From Oscillospiraceae bacterium (GTDB lineage: Bacteria; Bacillota; Clostridia; Oscillospirales; Oscillospiraceae): 64,000 bases of DNA. The notes under the pieces were generated by a model. It had not been told where the DNA came from, did not search any database, and saw nothing but the letters and a program-made list of their open reading frames with translations. Shown here piece after piece: positions 1-8,541 of this stretch (position 1 is its first letter; every line of letters starts with the position of its first letter). Both the position numbers and the translations under genes were made by a program. The DNA is taken from NCBI GenBank assembly GCA_017541995.1, contig JAFXYD010000035.1, positions 1 to 64,000 on the forward strand. Direction: 5' to 3'.

Positions 1-2
1 AC

Positions 3-206
3 CGTGAGAAGCTGGAGCAGTTCTTTTCTGTCCGGCAGGAAGAACTGGAGGCCTTATCAAAGGATACAGCATATAAGCTGACGCTTCTGGACGCAGCCAA
101 AAAAAGGCTGAGAAAGGAAGAAAACATAAAGTATTGCAAGGGGATTCGTTGCCCCGGTCTGATAAAGGCCGGGGCCATCGCCCATCCTGGTTTGATCGTC
201 AGATAA
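3..206 (+). CDS. C-terminal fragment, possibly of a MerR-family regulator (5' end outside window)
   Basis: The frame is open from the window edge to a TAA at 204-206, giving 67 residues. The visible part is a charged, probably coiled-coil helix that ends in a RLRKEE segment around residue 40. That kind of linker helix lies between the DNA-binding and effector parts of MerR-family regulators. Only about 25 residues follow, so a fused effector domain is absent. The next gene, 27 bases downstream, encodes a stand-alone GyrI-like protein, which fits a regulator/effector-binding pair. The DNA-binding domain is not in the window, so the family call is inference. A GC-rich inverted repeat (151-157 with 169-175) lies inside the reading frame. 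Confidence 0.4.
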   Translation, partial: REKLEQFFSVRQEELEALSKDTAYKLTLLDAAKKRLRKEENIKYCKGIRCPGLIKAGAIAHPGLIVR

Positions 207-233
207 GAAATAGCAAATTTGGAGGACAGAGCC

Positions 234-866
234 ATGGCTTTTGATTTCAAAAAAGAATACAAAGAATTCTACATGCCGAAGAATAAACCCGGCATCGTAA
301 CCGTGCCGTCCATGAATTATATTGCAGTCCGAGGACAGGGCGACCCCAATCAGGAGGATGGCGAGTATAAGCAGTCTATCGGGCTGCTGTACGGCATCGC
401 CTTTACCATCAAGATGAGCAAAATGGGAGATCATCGCATCGATGGCTATTTCGATTACGTCGTTCCTCCGCTGGAAGGTTTTTGGTGGCAAGATGGGGTT
501 CGGGGCATTGACTATGCGGACAAAGATGCCTTCCAGTGGATCTCTGTGATCCGTCTGCCCGATTTCGTGACCGCAGATGATTTTGCGTGGGCCGTCGGGG
601 AAGCGACAAGAAAAAAGAAGACAGACTTCTCGAAGGCAGAGTTCCTGACCTATGATGAGGGGCTGTGCGTTCAATGCCTGCATGTCGGTTCCTATGACAA
701 TGAACCCGCGACGGTTGCCCGGATGCATGAATACATGGAGTCCCAGGGATATGTGCTGGACATAACAAGCCAGAGAATGCACCATGAGATCTACCTGAGC
801 GACGCAAGAAAAACGGCGCCGGAAAAGCTGAAAACTGTGATCCGGCACCCGATCCGAAAGGGATAA
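234..866 (+). CDS. GyrI-like small-molecule-binding domain protein
   Basis: A 210-residue protein starting at ATG 234, with GGAGG at 221-225; the upstream in-frame TTG at 219 lies before that ribosome site and is unlikely. It opens with AFDFKKEYKEFY and carries VPSMNYIAVRGQGDPN, typical of the long stand-alone GyrI-like family (COG4832 type). A central Trp-rich patch (EGFWWQDG) and a C-terminal HHEIYLSD match the hydrophobic ligand pocket of SOUL/GyrI folds. These proteins are thought to bind small hydrophobic compounds, and some members have hydrolase activity. It follows a possible MerR regulator fragment. The specific ligand is unknown. Confidence 0.75.
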   Translation: MAFDFKKEYKEFYMPKNKPGIVTVPSMNYIAVRGQGDPNQEDGEYKQSIGLLYGIAFTIKMSKMGDHRIDGYFDYVVPPLEGFWWQDGVRGIDYADKDAFQWISVIRLPDFVTADDFAWAVGEATRKKKTDFSKAEFLTYDEGLCVQCLHVGSYDNEPATVARMHEYMESQGYVLDITSQRMHHEIYLSDARKTAPEKLKTVIRHPIRKG

Positions 867-997
867 GGGCGGGACTGATGGAGCCAAGAATGTGCTCCTG
901 TGCTTTTTGAATTCATTTGTGTGGGAGAATACTGTGAGCCCGAGCATTCCGGCAGGCGCGAAGCCTTCCGGGGCGCCGCGCATTCCAACTGAACACA

Positions 998-1036
998 AAA
1001 AGGCCGGGACCGTTCTTTGCGAACGGCCCCGGCGCT
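998..1036 (-). terminator. Rho-independent terminator of the PII-like/DUF1538 operon
   Basis: Thirteen-base arms at 1003-1015 and 1021-1033 enclose a 5-base loop. On the minus strand the stem is followed by a run of T. The single A/C mismatch on the plus strand becomes a G-U pair in minus-strand RNA, which supports use in that direction. Confidence 0.75.
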
Positions 1037-1053
1037 TTTACGAGAACTCTGAA

Positions 1054-1746
1054 TCATTCGTCCTCCGGCTTGGGCATGGTCAGGCGCATACCGGCCACGG
1101 CGGTGACGGGCAGGGAGAAGCAAATGGCCTGGGCCTTGCTGCGAATGCCGCTCTGGTCCATGATGGCCCGCATCACCGCGTCCCGGTTGTCCGAGGGCAC
1201 CACAATGTAGTGCATCTCCTTCTCCTCCGCCAGCACAAAGCCGAAAAATTTCTCCGAACCCTTCTTGCCGGTGCCCTTGGCGTGGATCACGGTGCCGCCT
1301 CCTGCCTTGGCAGAGCGGGCTGCGTTCATAATCATCTCGGAGTAGCCCTGGTTGGAGATCACAACGATCAGTTCCTGTTCCGTCTGCTTCACGGTCGATT
1401 CCTCCCCCACGATAAATTCCTGTTCTCCCAGCAGCAGCTCCAGCTGGCGCTTGCCGCCCACGGAGCTGAGGGGAATCAGAAAGACGATGCCGGTGCCCGG
1501 CACGTCGATGATAAAGCGCTTTTCCAGCTCCCGCCGGAGCTGGGGAAAGAGGGCGTCGTTGATGACGGTGTGGAGCACCGCCTTTTCCGCCCGCTCCAGG
1601 CCGAAGGTGTTCAAAATCCGGGAGCTGGCAGTGCCCCTTCCGTAGCTCAGAAAGCTGACCGTGGCGCCAAATTCGTTGTAGAGCTTCTGAAAGCGCTCCG
1701 CGTTGACTTTGTTGGTGACGGTCACCATCAGGGAAAGCTGGCTCAT
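1054..1746 (-). CDS. PII-like nitrogen-regulator-family protein (double domain)
   Basis: A 230-residue protein, twice the length of GlnB/GlnK. It appears to be two PII-like ferredoxin folds in tandem: residues 1-110 (start LSLMVTVTNKVNAERF) and about 115-225 (start ELIVVISNQGYSEMIMNAAR). The segment AGGGTVIHAKGTGKK in the second half resembles the PII T-loop entry. It lies 12 bases downstream of the DUF1538 membrane protein gene, with an AAGGAGG at the junction, so the two form one operon. PII-like proteins sense nucleotides or metabolites and gate adjacent transporters, so it probably regulates its neighbour. No uridylylation Tyr of classical GlnB is evident. The ligand is unknown. Confidence 0.7.
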   Translation of the reverse strand: MSQLSLMVTVTNKVNAERFQKLYNEFGATVSFLSYGRGTASSRILNTFGLERAEKAVLHTVINDALFPQLRRELEKRFIIDVPGTGIVFLIPLSSVGGKRQLELLLGEQEFIVGEESTVKQTEQELIVVISNQGYSEMIMNAARSAKAGGGTVIHAKGTGKKGSEKFFGFVLAEEKEMHYIVVPSDNRDAVMRAIMDQSGIRSKAQAICFSLPVTAVAGMRLTMPKPEDE

Positions 1747-1758
1747 GTCAGTGCCTCC

Positions 1759-3291
1759 TTACAGCCGAATAATGGCGTCCTCCTCCAGGGCGTCCCAGGC
1801 CTGGAGCAGCTTCGCAAGCCGCTGATCCTCCAGCCGCTTGCGCCGGTGGGCCAGAAGCCCCATAAACTGAATGGTAATCAGCGGCGTCATGGCCACCATG
1901 GCCACGATTCCAAAGGCGTCCGTCACCAGATTGCCTCCCACCGCCTGGCAGGCGCCCTGGGCGAAGGGCACCAGGAAGGCCGCCGTCATGGGGCCGGAGG
2001 CCACGCCGCCGGAGTCAAAGGCAATGGCAGTGTAGATCTTGGGGACGAAGCAGGAGATGCCCAGGGCCAGGGCGTAGCCCGGCACCAGGAAGTACAGAAT
2101 GGAAAGTCCCGTCAGCACCCGGAGCATTCCGATGCCCACCGAGACCGCCACGCCGATGGAGAGGGCCCGGCCCATGGCCGCCTCGGAGATGTTGCCGTCG
2201 GTCATGTCGGAGACCTGCTTGTTCAGCACGTAGACCGCGGGCTCCGCCTTGACGATGAAGTAGCCCATGAGCATGCCGATGGGGATCAGCAGCCAGCGTG
2301 CCTCCATTCCGGCCAGCTGATAGCCCAGATAGACCCCCGCGGGCATGAAGCCCACGTTGGCCCCGGTCAGAAAGAGCACCAGCCCCAGGTAGGTGTAGAC
2401 GATGCCCACCAGAACCCGGGACAGGCGGGCCCAGGGCAGCCGCAGCACAAGAAGCTGAAAGGCCCCGAAGAACAGCGCGATGGGCAGCAGTGCGACGGCG
2501 ATTTCCCCCAGATAGGTGGGCAGCCCGTTCTGAAACAGGGCCCAGAGACTCCGGGAATCCGGGATATTCTCCGGCATGGAAAGGGCGTAGCCGCTGTCGG
2601 AGCCGCCGTAGACCGCCCCCAGAATCAGCACCGCGATCACCGGGCCGATGGAGCAGAGGGCGATGAGACCGAAGCTGTCGTTGGCGGCGTGCCGGTCGTT
2701 CCGGATGGCGGAAACGCCGACGCCCATCGCCATGATGAAGGGCACCGTCATGGGGCCCGTGGTGACGCCGCCGGAATCGAAGGCCACGCAGAGGAAGTCC
2801 TTCGGCACGAAAAGCGTCAGCAGAAAGGCCAGAGCGTAGAAGCCGATCAGCAGCCGGGGCAGGGGAATGCCGAAGAGCATACGCAGCAGGGCCAGCACCA
2901 GGAAGACCGCCACGCCTCCCGCCACGGCGGCGATCAGCATCAGGTTGGGAATGGCCGGGACCAGGCCCGCCAGAACCTGCAGATCCGGCTCGGAGACCGT
3001 GATGATGAAGCCAAGCAGCAGGGCCAGCGACACCATGACCCAGAGCTTGCGGCTCCTGGTCATCTGGGTTCCCACCATCTCGCCCATGGGGGAGATGGAG
3101 AGCTCCGCGCCCAGGGTGAAGAACATCATCCCCAAGACCAGCATGGCGCCCCCCGCCAGGAAGGTCAGCAGAACCCCCGAGGAAACAGGCACCAACAGGA
3201 AGCAGAGCACCAGCACGATAAAAATGATAGGCAGCACCGAGGCAAGGGCCTCTCGCAGCTTTTCATTGAGACTTTTCCGCAGCCCGTTCAC
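1759..3291 (-). CDS. DUF1538 integral membrane protein, two-repeat putative ion transporter
   Basis: A 510-residue polytopic protein with a GTG start at 3291-3289, preceded by AGGGAGG. The sequence is an internal duplication. The signature FDSGGVTTGPMTVPFI in the first half recurs as FDSGGVASGPMTAAFL in the second, each inside a block of about six hydrophobic helices. This is the DUF1538 family. Two-subunit members in Halomonas have been reported to act as Na+(Li+,K+)/H+ antiporters; here both halves are fused in one chain. The downstream PII-like gene suggests transport is controlled by a nucleotide or metabolite signal. A strong minus-strand promoter lies at 3336-3364. Substrate assignment is inference. 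Confidence 0.75.
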   Translation of the reverse strand: MNGLRKSLNEKLREALASVLPIIFIVLVLCFLLVPVSSGVLLTFLAGGAMLVLGMMFFTLGAELSISPMGEMVGTQMTRSRKLWVMVSLALLLGFIITVSEPDLQVLAGLVPAIPNLMLIAAVAGGVAVFLVLALLRMLFGIPLPRLLIGFYALAFLLTLFVPKDFLCVAFDSGGVTTGPMTVPFIMAMGVGVSAIRNDRHAANDSFGLIALCSIGPVIAVLILGAVYGGSDSGYALSMPENIPDSRSLWALFQNGLPTYLGEIAVALLPIALFFGAFQLLVLRLPWARLSRVLVGIVYTYLGLVLFLTGANVGFMPAGVYLGYQLAGMEARWLLIPIGMLMGYFIVKAEPAVYVLNKQVSDMTDGNISEAAMGRALSIGVAVSVGIGMLRVLTGLSILYFLVPGYALALGISCFVPKIYTAIAFDSGGVASGPMTAAFLVPFAQGACQAVGGNLVTDAFGIVAMVAMTPLITIQFMGLLAHRRKRLEDQRLAKLLQAWDALEEDAIIRL

Positions 3292-3335
3292 CGGGAACCC
3301 TCCCTTCCGGCAGCAGCGTCAGAATCAGTGATTCT

Positions 3336-3364
3336 ATTATACTGATCTTTCCCGTAAAGGTCAA
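3336..3364 (-). promoter_or_regulatory. Sigma-A promoter of the DUF1538/PII-like operon
   Basis: On the minus strand, TTGACC (complement of 3359-3364), 17 bases, then TATAAT (complement of 3336-3341). The -10 box ends 45 bases upstream of the GTG start. Confidence 0.75.
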
Positions 3365-3475
3365 GCCCTTCGCCGGTTCATTTCCTCTCTGGACGGGGCA
3401 GGCGCAGGTATCCGGGGTTTTTCTTTCAAAATATCCGCTAATTTTTTCCAGCCCTCTTCCATTTTCTGAAACTTG

Positions 3476-3484
3476 TGTTATAAT
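3476..3484 (+). promoter_or_regulatory. Extended -10 promoter of the M28 peptidase gene
   Basis: TGTTATAAT at 3476-3484 is a consensus extended -10 element, 35 bases before the start codon. No good -35 box is present, which is tolerated at extended -10 promoters. Confidence 0.6.
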
Positions 3485-3518
3485 GAAAGGTAGACATAAC
3501 TGAAAGGAGCGGAATGTT

Positions 3519-4748
3519 ATGACACAGGAACGCATGAGACAAATCTTCGCGGATACGGATTTTGTCCACACCAGCGGCAGCGATGAGGAGCTGCGGGTGG
3601 CGGAATATCTGAAGGCCCAGTGCGAGAGCCTCGGCGTCCCGGCCCGGCTCGAGGCCTTCCCCGTCCCCATGGGGGAGATCGAAGCGGCCCGTGTGCTGGC
3701 CGACGGGAGGGAAATCCCCTGCAAGGGCTTTACCTGCTGCGGCAGCGGCGAGGTGGAGGGCGAGCTCTACTACATGCCCGCCCAGGATCCGGTTTCCGTC
3801 GCCGGGGCGAAGGATAAGATCGTTCTGATGGACGGCTCCGGCATCGGCTTCTACGGCTACCAGGATCTGATCAAGGCAGGCGCCAGAGGCATTCTGTTCC
3901 AGTACGGCAATATGCACCATCCCAACGACGACATCGACCAGCGGGACCTCCGGGCCGCCGTGGTGGGGGAGGAGCGGAAGCTGCTCTGCGCCATGATTCA
4001 CACCGCCTCCGCCGTGGAGCTGCTGCGCAGCGGTACCCAGCGGGTCTCCATCTCCATCCGGCAGCGGGAATGGGAGGGCGCGTCCCACAACGTCGTGGCG
4101 GAGCTCCCCGGCAAGCGGGACGAATGGATCGTCCTCTCCGCCCACTATGACACCACCTCCCTGTCCCACGGCTCCTACGACAATATGTCCGGCTGCGTGG
4201 GCATCCTGGGCGTGCTGGATGCGCTGAAGGATCAAGAGCTGAACTACGGCCTGCGGCTGCTGTTCTGCGGCAGCGAGGAGCGGGGCCTGCTGGGCTCCAA
4301 GGCCTATACCCGGGATCACGAGGCGGAGCTGAGCAAGATCGCCCTGAATATCAACCTGGATATGATCGGCACCTGGCTGGGCAAGTTCATCGCGAAGGTC
4401 TCCGCCGAAGAGAAGCTGGCGGGCTATCTGGGCTATCTGGGAGCGGAGCTGGGCTTCCCGGTGGAGGCCAGAATCGGCGTCTACTCCAGCGATTCCACCC
4501 CCTTTGCCGATCACGGCGTGCCGGCGCTGTCCTTTGCCCGGCTGGCCTCCGGCAACGCGGCTCCCATCCACTGCCGCTACGATCTGCCCGAGGTCCTGTC
4601 CATGGCTCAGATGGAGAAGGACATCGCCTTCATCGCGGCCTTCACCCGCCGCATGGCGAATTCCGCCGTCTGCCCCGTCAGCCGGGACATTCCCGAAAAG
4701 GTAAAAACGGAGCTGGATGAATATCTGTTCCGGAAGAGAAAACAATAG
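3519..4748 (+). CDS. M28-family zinc metallopeptidase (aminopeptidase-like)
   Basis: A 409-residue protein without a signal peptide, so probably cytoplasmic. The M28 metal ligands are readable: His209 in SAHYDTT, Asp221 in SYDNMSG, the Glu253-Glu254 pair in GSEERG, Asp281 in NLDMIG, and His351 in IHCRYD. Residues about 60-170 form the intervening PA-like insert. The family cleaves N-terminal residues or dipeptides using two zinc ions. The start at ATG 3519 follows AAAGGAG. It is monocistronic between a divergent operon and an intergenic repeat stretch. The natural substrate cannot be told from sequence. Confidence 0.85.
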   Translation: MTQERMRQIFADTDFVHTSGSDEELRVAEYLKAQCESLGVPARLEAFPVPMGEIEAARVLADGREIPCKGFTCCGSGEVEGELYYMPAQDPVSVAGAKDKIVLMDGSGIGFYGYQDLIKAGARGILFQYGNMHHPNDDIDQRDLRAAVVGEERKLLCAMIHTASAVELLRSGTQRVSISIRQREWEGASHNVVAELPGKRDEWIVLSAHYDTTSLSHGSYDNMSGCVGILGVLDALKDQELNYGLRLLFCGSEERGLLGSKAYTRDHEAELSKIALNINLDMIGTWLGKFIAKVSAEEKLAGYLGYLGAELGFPVEARIGVYSSDSTPFADHGVPALSFARLASGNAAPIHCRYDLPEVLSMAQMEKDIAFIAAFTRRMANSAVCPVSRDIPEKVKTELDEYLFRKRKQ

Positions 4749-4890
4749 GCATGAGGCATCAGACATCAGGGATCAGGCATCAGACCCGCCTGTAGCGGCG
4801 AGCATTGCTCGCCACGGGTACCCCGCACGGACGGGGAATCAAGGATCAGGCAACAGGCAACAGGCAACAGGCAACAGGCAATAGGGAATA
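4749..4890 (+). repeat. Repeat-rich intergenic stretch with palindrome and heptamer tandem repeat
   Basis: Three features sit in this gap: short CATCAG-type repeats at about 4753-4787; a perfect palindrome GGCGAGCATTGCTCGCC around 4797-4813; and a 7-base tandem repeat (AGGCAAC, four to five copies) around 4852-4882 that runs up to the next gene's ribosome site. No gene is seen. The palindrome could act as a REP-like element or transcript end signal, but no T-run follows it. Confidence 0.6.
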
Positions 4891-4900
4891 GGAGAACGAT

Positions 4901-5908
4901 ATGGAATATAAAACTTTAGGAAATTCTGATTTGAAGGTATCGGTGATCGCCCTGGGCACCTGGGGGCTGGGGGGCGGCAGTGTATGGTCTGACCGGGACT
5001 CCACCGCCGCCGAGGCTGCCCGGCTGCTGGACGCCTGCAAAGATCAGGGCATCAACTATATCGACACCGCCCCCGTCTACGGCACCGGCGCCAGCGAGAC
5101 GCTGCTGGGGGCCGCCCTGGCGGGCCGCCGCCACGACTTCATTCTTCAGAGCAAATGCTCTCTGAACTGGAGAGGGGAGGGGGGCAATTTCCACTACTCC
5201 AGAGACGGCTATACCGTCAACAACGACACCCGCCCCGCCGCCGTCCGCCGGGACGTGGAGGACTCTCTGCGCCGCATGAAAACCGACTATCTGGACTCTG
5301 TCATCGTCCACTACGTCTGCAAGTCCTTCCCCGCGGCGGACACCGTGGGCGTGCTGGAGGATCTGATCCGGGAGGGGAAGATCCGGGCCTACGGCCTGTC
5401 CAACAGCCAGCCCGCGGATCTGGAGGAATATCAGAACGCAGCCGGTGGCGGGCAGGGCGTCAGCGTGGTTCAGGAGTTTTTCAGCATCCTCTCTCCCTTC
5501 CACGGAAGGGAATACTTCCCCCTCTGCGCCAAATACAACACCAGCTTCCAGACCTACGGCGTCCTGGAGGAGGGCTTTCTGACGGGACCCGAGTTCCTGG
5601 AGCGCCGCTTCGCCAAAACCGACATCCGTTCCCGCATCCCCTGGGTGGAGGAAAAATATCACGCGGGGCTGCGCTGGGCCTTTGAAGCCTGGACGTCCCT
5701 GTGCCGGGCCCACGGTTGCAGCTTCGCGCAGCTGGTTGAGGCCTGGGCCCTGGCCCAGCATCCCAACATGAGCCTGCTGGTGGGGATGCGCAGACCCGAA
5801 AACGTCGCGGACACTGCCCGCTGCCTGGAGCTCCGGCTGAGCCCGGAGGAGCTTTCCGCCATGGAGGAGAGCGTGAAGGCCATCCAGGTCGCAGTGCTGG
5901 ACAAATGA
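4901..5908 (+). CDS. Aldo/keto reductase
   Basis: A 335-residue NAD(P)H-dependent oxidoreductase with a TIM-barrel fold. The catalytic tetrad is visible: Asp55 and Tyr60 (DTAPVYG), Lys85 (LQSKCS) and His137 (VIVHYV). The N-terminal TLGNSDLKVSVIALGTWG is a standard AKR opening, and GLSNSQ and LVGMRRPENV near the C-terminus belong to the cofactor site. It probably reduces an aldehyde, ketone or sugar; the substrate is unknown. Its stop overlaps the ATG of the SLH protein gene (ATGA), so the two are translationally coupled. Confidence 0.88.
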   Translation: MEYKTLGNSDLKVSVIALGTWGLGGGSVWSDRDSTAAEAARLLDACKDQGINYIDTAPVYGTGASETLLGAALAGRRHDFILQSKCSLNWRGEGGNFHYSRDGYTVNNDTRPAAVRRDVEDSLRRMKTDYLDSVIVHYVCKSFPAADTVGVLEDLIREGKIRAYGLSNSQPADLEEYQNAAGGGQGVSVVQEFFSILSPFHGREYFPLCAKYNTSFQTYGVLEEGFLTGPEFLERRFAKTDIRSRIPWVEEKYHAGLRWAFEAWTSLCRAHGCSFAQLVEAWALAQHPNMSLLVGMRRPENVADTARCLELRLSPEELSAMEESVKAIQVAVLDK

Positions 5909-7317
5909 GCCGCCGCGGCTTCAAGACCCGCTGCGCGGCGCTTCTTCTGATCCTGAGCCTGGCCGCGGCCCTCCTCCCTCTGGCCGCCGCGGCGGAGCCG
6001 GATCCGACGGAAGAAGCGTCTCAGCAGGAGGAGAGCGCCATGGAAGAAGCGCTTCGCGCCTCCGGCGCCATCCACGCGGAGGTCAGCCCGGGGGTGCGGA
6101 ACATCGTAAAGCGAGCCTGTCAGCTCACGGATATCGTCTGGACGCCTTTGCGGAACATTGAGGGTTGGAAGAACTACTCCGGCAACCGCTTCCTGGCGGG
6201 ACGGAGCTACACCGGCCTGCCCTATGCCCAGCCCCACCGCTCCGGCAGCTACGTGCCCTGGCAGACCTCTCTGACGGAATTCCTCCGGCAGGTGGCAAAC
6301 CCGGACAGCGCCATGTATTCCGCCCAGGCGATCTCCCAGGTCCAGAAGAACCCCGGGCCGTACTATGCCTGCGAGTGCTCCGCCTTTGTCTCCTGGGCCT
6401 GGGGCCTGCCCCAGCGGGAGACCACCCACACCCTGCCGCAGTACTCCACGGTGATCGGCGGCAGCATATCCAATCTCCAGGTGGGGGACTGTCTGAATCT
6501 GGAGGGCAAGCACGCCCGTCTGGTGACGGATATCACCTACGACGCCCACGGCTCTCTGACGGGCATTGAGATCTGCGAGGAAACGCCCCCTGCCGCCCGG
6601 CGGATCTGGTATCGGGAGGGCAGCAGCAGCCACCCGCTGACGGAGCTGCAAACGGATTTCCTGGACAAGGGCTACGTGATCCTGCGCAGCAAGACCAGGG
6701 ATCTGGTGGGCTACAGCCACTCCTGCGCTGTGCCCCTGACGGGGGACGTCTGCCCCGTCTGCGGCGCCAATCCCTACCGGGATCTTCCCCTGAACAGATG
6801 GTACGCCGGGGCCGTGGCCTACGTCTGCAACCAGGGCCTCATGAGCGGCACCTCGGCCGATACCTTCTCTCCCAACGCGGAGATCACCCGGGCGATGGCG
6901 GTGATGATGCTCTGGCGCATGGAGCACAGCCCCGATTCCGTGGGCACCGTTCCCTTCCGGGACGTGAAAACCGACGCCTATTACTACGCCGCCCTGCGCT
7001 GGGCCTGGGCCCGGGGCATCGTCTCCGGCACCGGGGCGGATCGCTTCAGCCCCAAGGCCCCCTGCACCCGGGCCCAGCTGGTGACCTTCCTCTGGCAGAC
7101 GGCGGGGAAGCCGAACCCGAAGCAGAGCAGCTGCGGCTTCCGGGACGTGAAGCCCGGGGACTGGTACTACAAGGCCCTGCTCTGGGCGGTGGAGAACGGC
7201 GTCGTCTCGGGCAAGAGCGCGGACCGCTTCTGCCCCAAAGATCATGCTACCCGGGCCGAGACGGCCGCCATGTTCCAGGCGGTCTGCCAGCTGCGGGGCA
7301 GCTTTATGGGCCGGTAA
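5905..7317 (+). CDS. Secreted cell-wall protein: NlpC/P60-like domain plus three SLH domains
   Basis: A 470-residue protein. It starts with a typical signal peptide (positive SRRGFKTR, hydrophobic core, Ala-rich cleavage region near residue 31). Residues about 90-260 look like a papain-fold peptidoglycan hydrolase, with Cys158 in ECSAFVSWAWG and His203 in GKHARLV following a GDCLNL motif. A short Cys-pair segment (HSCAVP...CPVCG) separates this from three SLH repeats at about 290-340, 351-402 and 412-463, each with a W/YY-AL-WA-G-GT-F-P-TRA pattern. SLH domains bind pyruvylated secondary wall polymer. The protein probably trims or remodels the wall. Catalytic activity is inferred; the third catalytic residue is not certain. 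Confidence 0.75.
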   Translation: MSRRGFKTRCAALLLILSLAAALLPLAAAAEPDPTEEASQQEESAMEEALRASGAIHAEVSPGVRNIVKRACQLTDIVWTPLRNIEGWKNYSGNRFLAGRSYTGLPYAQPHRSGSYVPWQTSLTEFLRQVANPDSAMYSAQAISQVQKNPGPYYACECSAFVSWAWGLPQRETTHTLPQYSTVIGGSISNLQVGDCLNLEGKHARLVTDITYDAHGSLTGIEICEETPPAARRIWYREGSSSHPLTELQTDFLDKGYVILRSKTRDLVGYSHSCAVPLTGDVCPVCGANPYRDLPLNRWYAGAVAYVCNQGLMSGTSADTFSPNAEITRAMAVMMLWRMEHSPDSVGTVPFRDVKTDAYYYAALRWAWARGIVSGTGADRFSPKAPCTRAQLVTFLWQTAGKPNPKQSSCGFRDVKPGDWYYKALLWAVENGVVSGKSADRFCPKDHATRAETAAMFQAVCQLRGSFMGR

Positions 7318-7355
7318 AACAGCCCGCCGAAGCGGGCAGGGGAGGAGGGTCTGCT

Positions 7356-7949
7356 GTGACAGCCGCCGATAAAACCAAACAGCTTCTGGCCGACGGCCTG
7401 CGGGAAATGACCGCGAGCACCAGCTTCCGGAAAATCCGGGTGGGGGAGCTGTGCCAGCGCTGCCGGGTGGACCGCCGGACCTTCTATTATCACTTCAAGG
7501 ATGTCTACGATCTGGCGGCCTGGATCTTTGACCAGGCCCTGGACGGGAATCTCCCGGACAGGGAGGGACGCTTCCTCTATGAGGGGCTGACCCGCACCAT
7601 GGCCGCCCTGTGGGCGGATCGCTGCTTCTACCGGCGGGCCCTGGAGGAAAACTCCCAGAACGCCCTGGGCAGCTATATCATGGAACGGAGCGCCGACATC
7701 TACCAGACGGCCATCCTGACCCAGAAGAAGGGAGAGCCGCTGACGGAACGGGAGATTTTTGCCATCCACTATCACAGCGTGGGCAGTCTGACCATGCTGC
7801 GCCGCTGGCTGCTCTCGGACCGAGGGGTGGAGCCCCAGGAAATGGCGGCCCGCCTGGGTCTGACGATGCCGCCCATTCTGCGGGAGCTCTACCGCAGCCA
7901 CGCCCTGGAATCAAATAACAAGCAGACAGGAGGAAACGCCCATGAATGA
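7356..7949 (+). CDS. TetR/AcrR-family transcriptional regulator
   Basis: A 197-residue regulator. The start is GTG at 7356, eight bases after a GGGGAGGAGGG run; the reading frame extends further upstream, but that part overlaps the SLH gene. The helix-turn-helix reads IRVGELCQRCRVDRRTFYYHFKD in pieces: VGELCQRC then RRTFYYHFKD, at about residues 25-50. The C-terminal half resembles the TetR_C_8 type found in DhaS-like regulators. It overlaps the Nudix gene by 8 bases and so heads the TetR-Nudix-ssnA-ygfK run. It may control that cluster in response to a small molecule. No operator is obvious. Confidence 0.82.
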   Translation: MTAADKTKQLLADGLREMTASTSFRKIRVGELCQRCRVDRRTFYYHFKDVYDLAAWIFDQALDGNLPDREGRFLYEGLTRTMAALWADRCFYRRALEENSQNALGSYIMERSADIYQTAILTQKKGEPLTEREIFAIHYHSVGSLTMLRRWLLSDRGVEPQEMAARLGLTMPPILRELYRSHALESNNKQTGGNAHE

Positions 7950-8502
7950 AGAGGCATTGAAATGGCAGGTTCTGGACACGGAACAGCTGCTCCACACCCC
8001 GGTCTTTGACGTACTCTCCCAGCGGGAGCAGGCTGCCGCCGGACCCAGCGGCCGCTACGTTGCCATGGAGGCCCCGGACTGGGTCATGGTGATCCCGGTG
8101 CTGGGAGAGGACTTCCTCCTGGTGCGTCAGTGGCGCCACGCCGCCCGCTGTCTCACCGTAGAGTTCCCCGGCGGCGTCCGGGACGGGGCGGAAGACCCCG
8201 CCGACACCGCCCGGCGGGAGCTTCTGGAGGAGACCGGCTTCAAGGCCGGCAGACTCACCAAGCTGGGCAGCTGCAATCCCAACCCGGCCCTGTTTCGCAA
8301 TACCTTCCACTGCTATCTGGCGGAGGAGCTGATCCCCACGGGAAGTCAGCACCTGGACGCCGATGAGCTGTTGAGCTATGAACGGCATCCCATCTCCGAG
8401 GTGGTGGAGCGCTTCGGCAGCCCTCTTTACGCCCACGCCCTCATGGGTACGGCGCTGGCCTTCTATCTGCGCAGCGCCGCCCGGAGAGAGGAAAGGAAAT
8501 AA
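7942..8502 (+). CDS. Nudix hydrolase, ADP-ribose pyrophosphatase type
   Basis: A 186-residue protein with a complete Nudix box: GGVRDGAED at about residues 74-82, then RRELLEETGF, matching GX5EX7REUXEEXGU. The flanking VMVIPVLGEDFLLVRQWRH and the overall length match ADP-ribose and related nucleoside-diphosphate hydrolases. The enzyme hydrolyses X-linked nucleoside diphosphates with Mg2+. It is translationally coupled to the TetR gene and sits before ssnA, which suggests a housekeeping role with purine breakdown. The substrate is inferred from family only. Confidence 0.85.
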   Translation: MNEEALKWQVLDTEQLLHTPVFDVLSQREQAAAGPSGRYVAMEAPDWVMVIPVLGEDFLLVRQWRHAARCLTVEFPGGVRDGAEDPADTARRELLEETGFKAGRLTKLGSCNPNPALFRNTFHCYLAEELIPTGSQHLDADELLSYERHPISEVVERFGSPLYAHALMGTALAFYLRSAARREERK

Positions 8503-8541
8503 ACGCGCAAGCCCCGCATATGTGAAAAGGAGGAGTGACCC

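Noticed and set aside
892..3345. Very long plus-strand reading frame (about 817 codons) opposite the DUF1538 and PII-like genes
   Set aside because: His/Gly/Gln-rich composition, no ribosome site, and it mirrors well-supported minus-strand genes. It is a GC-driven shadow.
4849..4883. CRISPR array
   Set aside because: The repeats are 7 bases long and contiguous with no spacers, and no cas genes are present.
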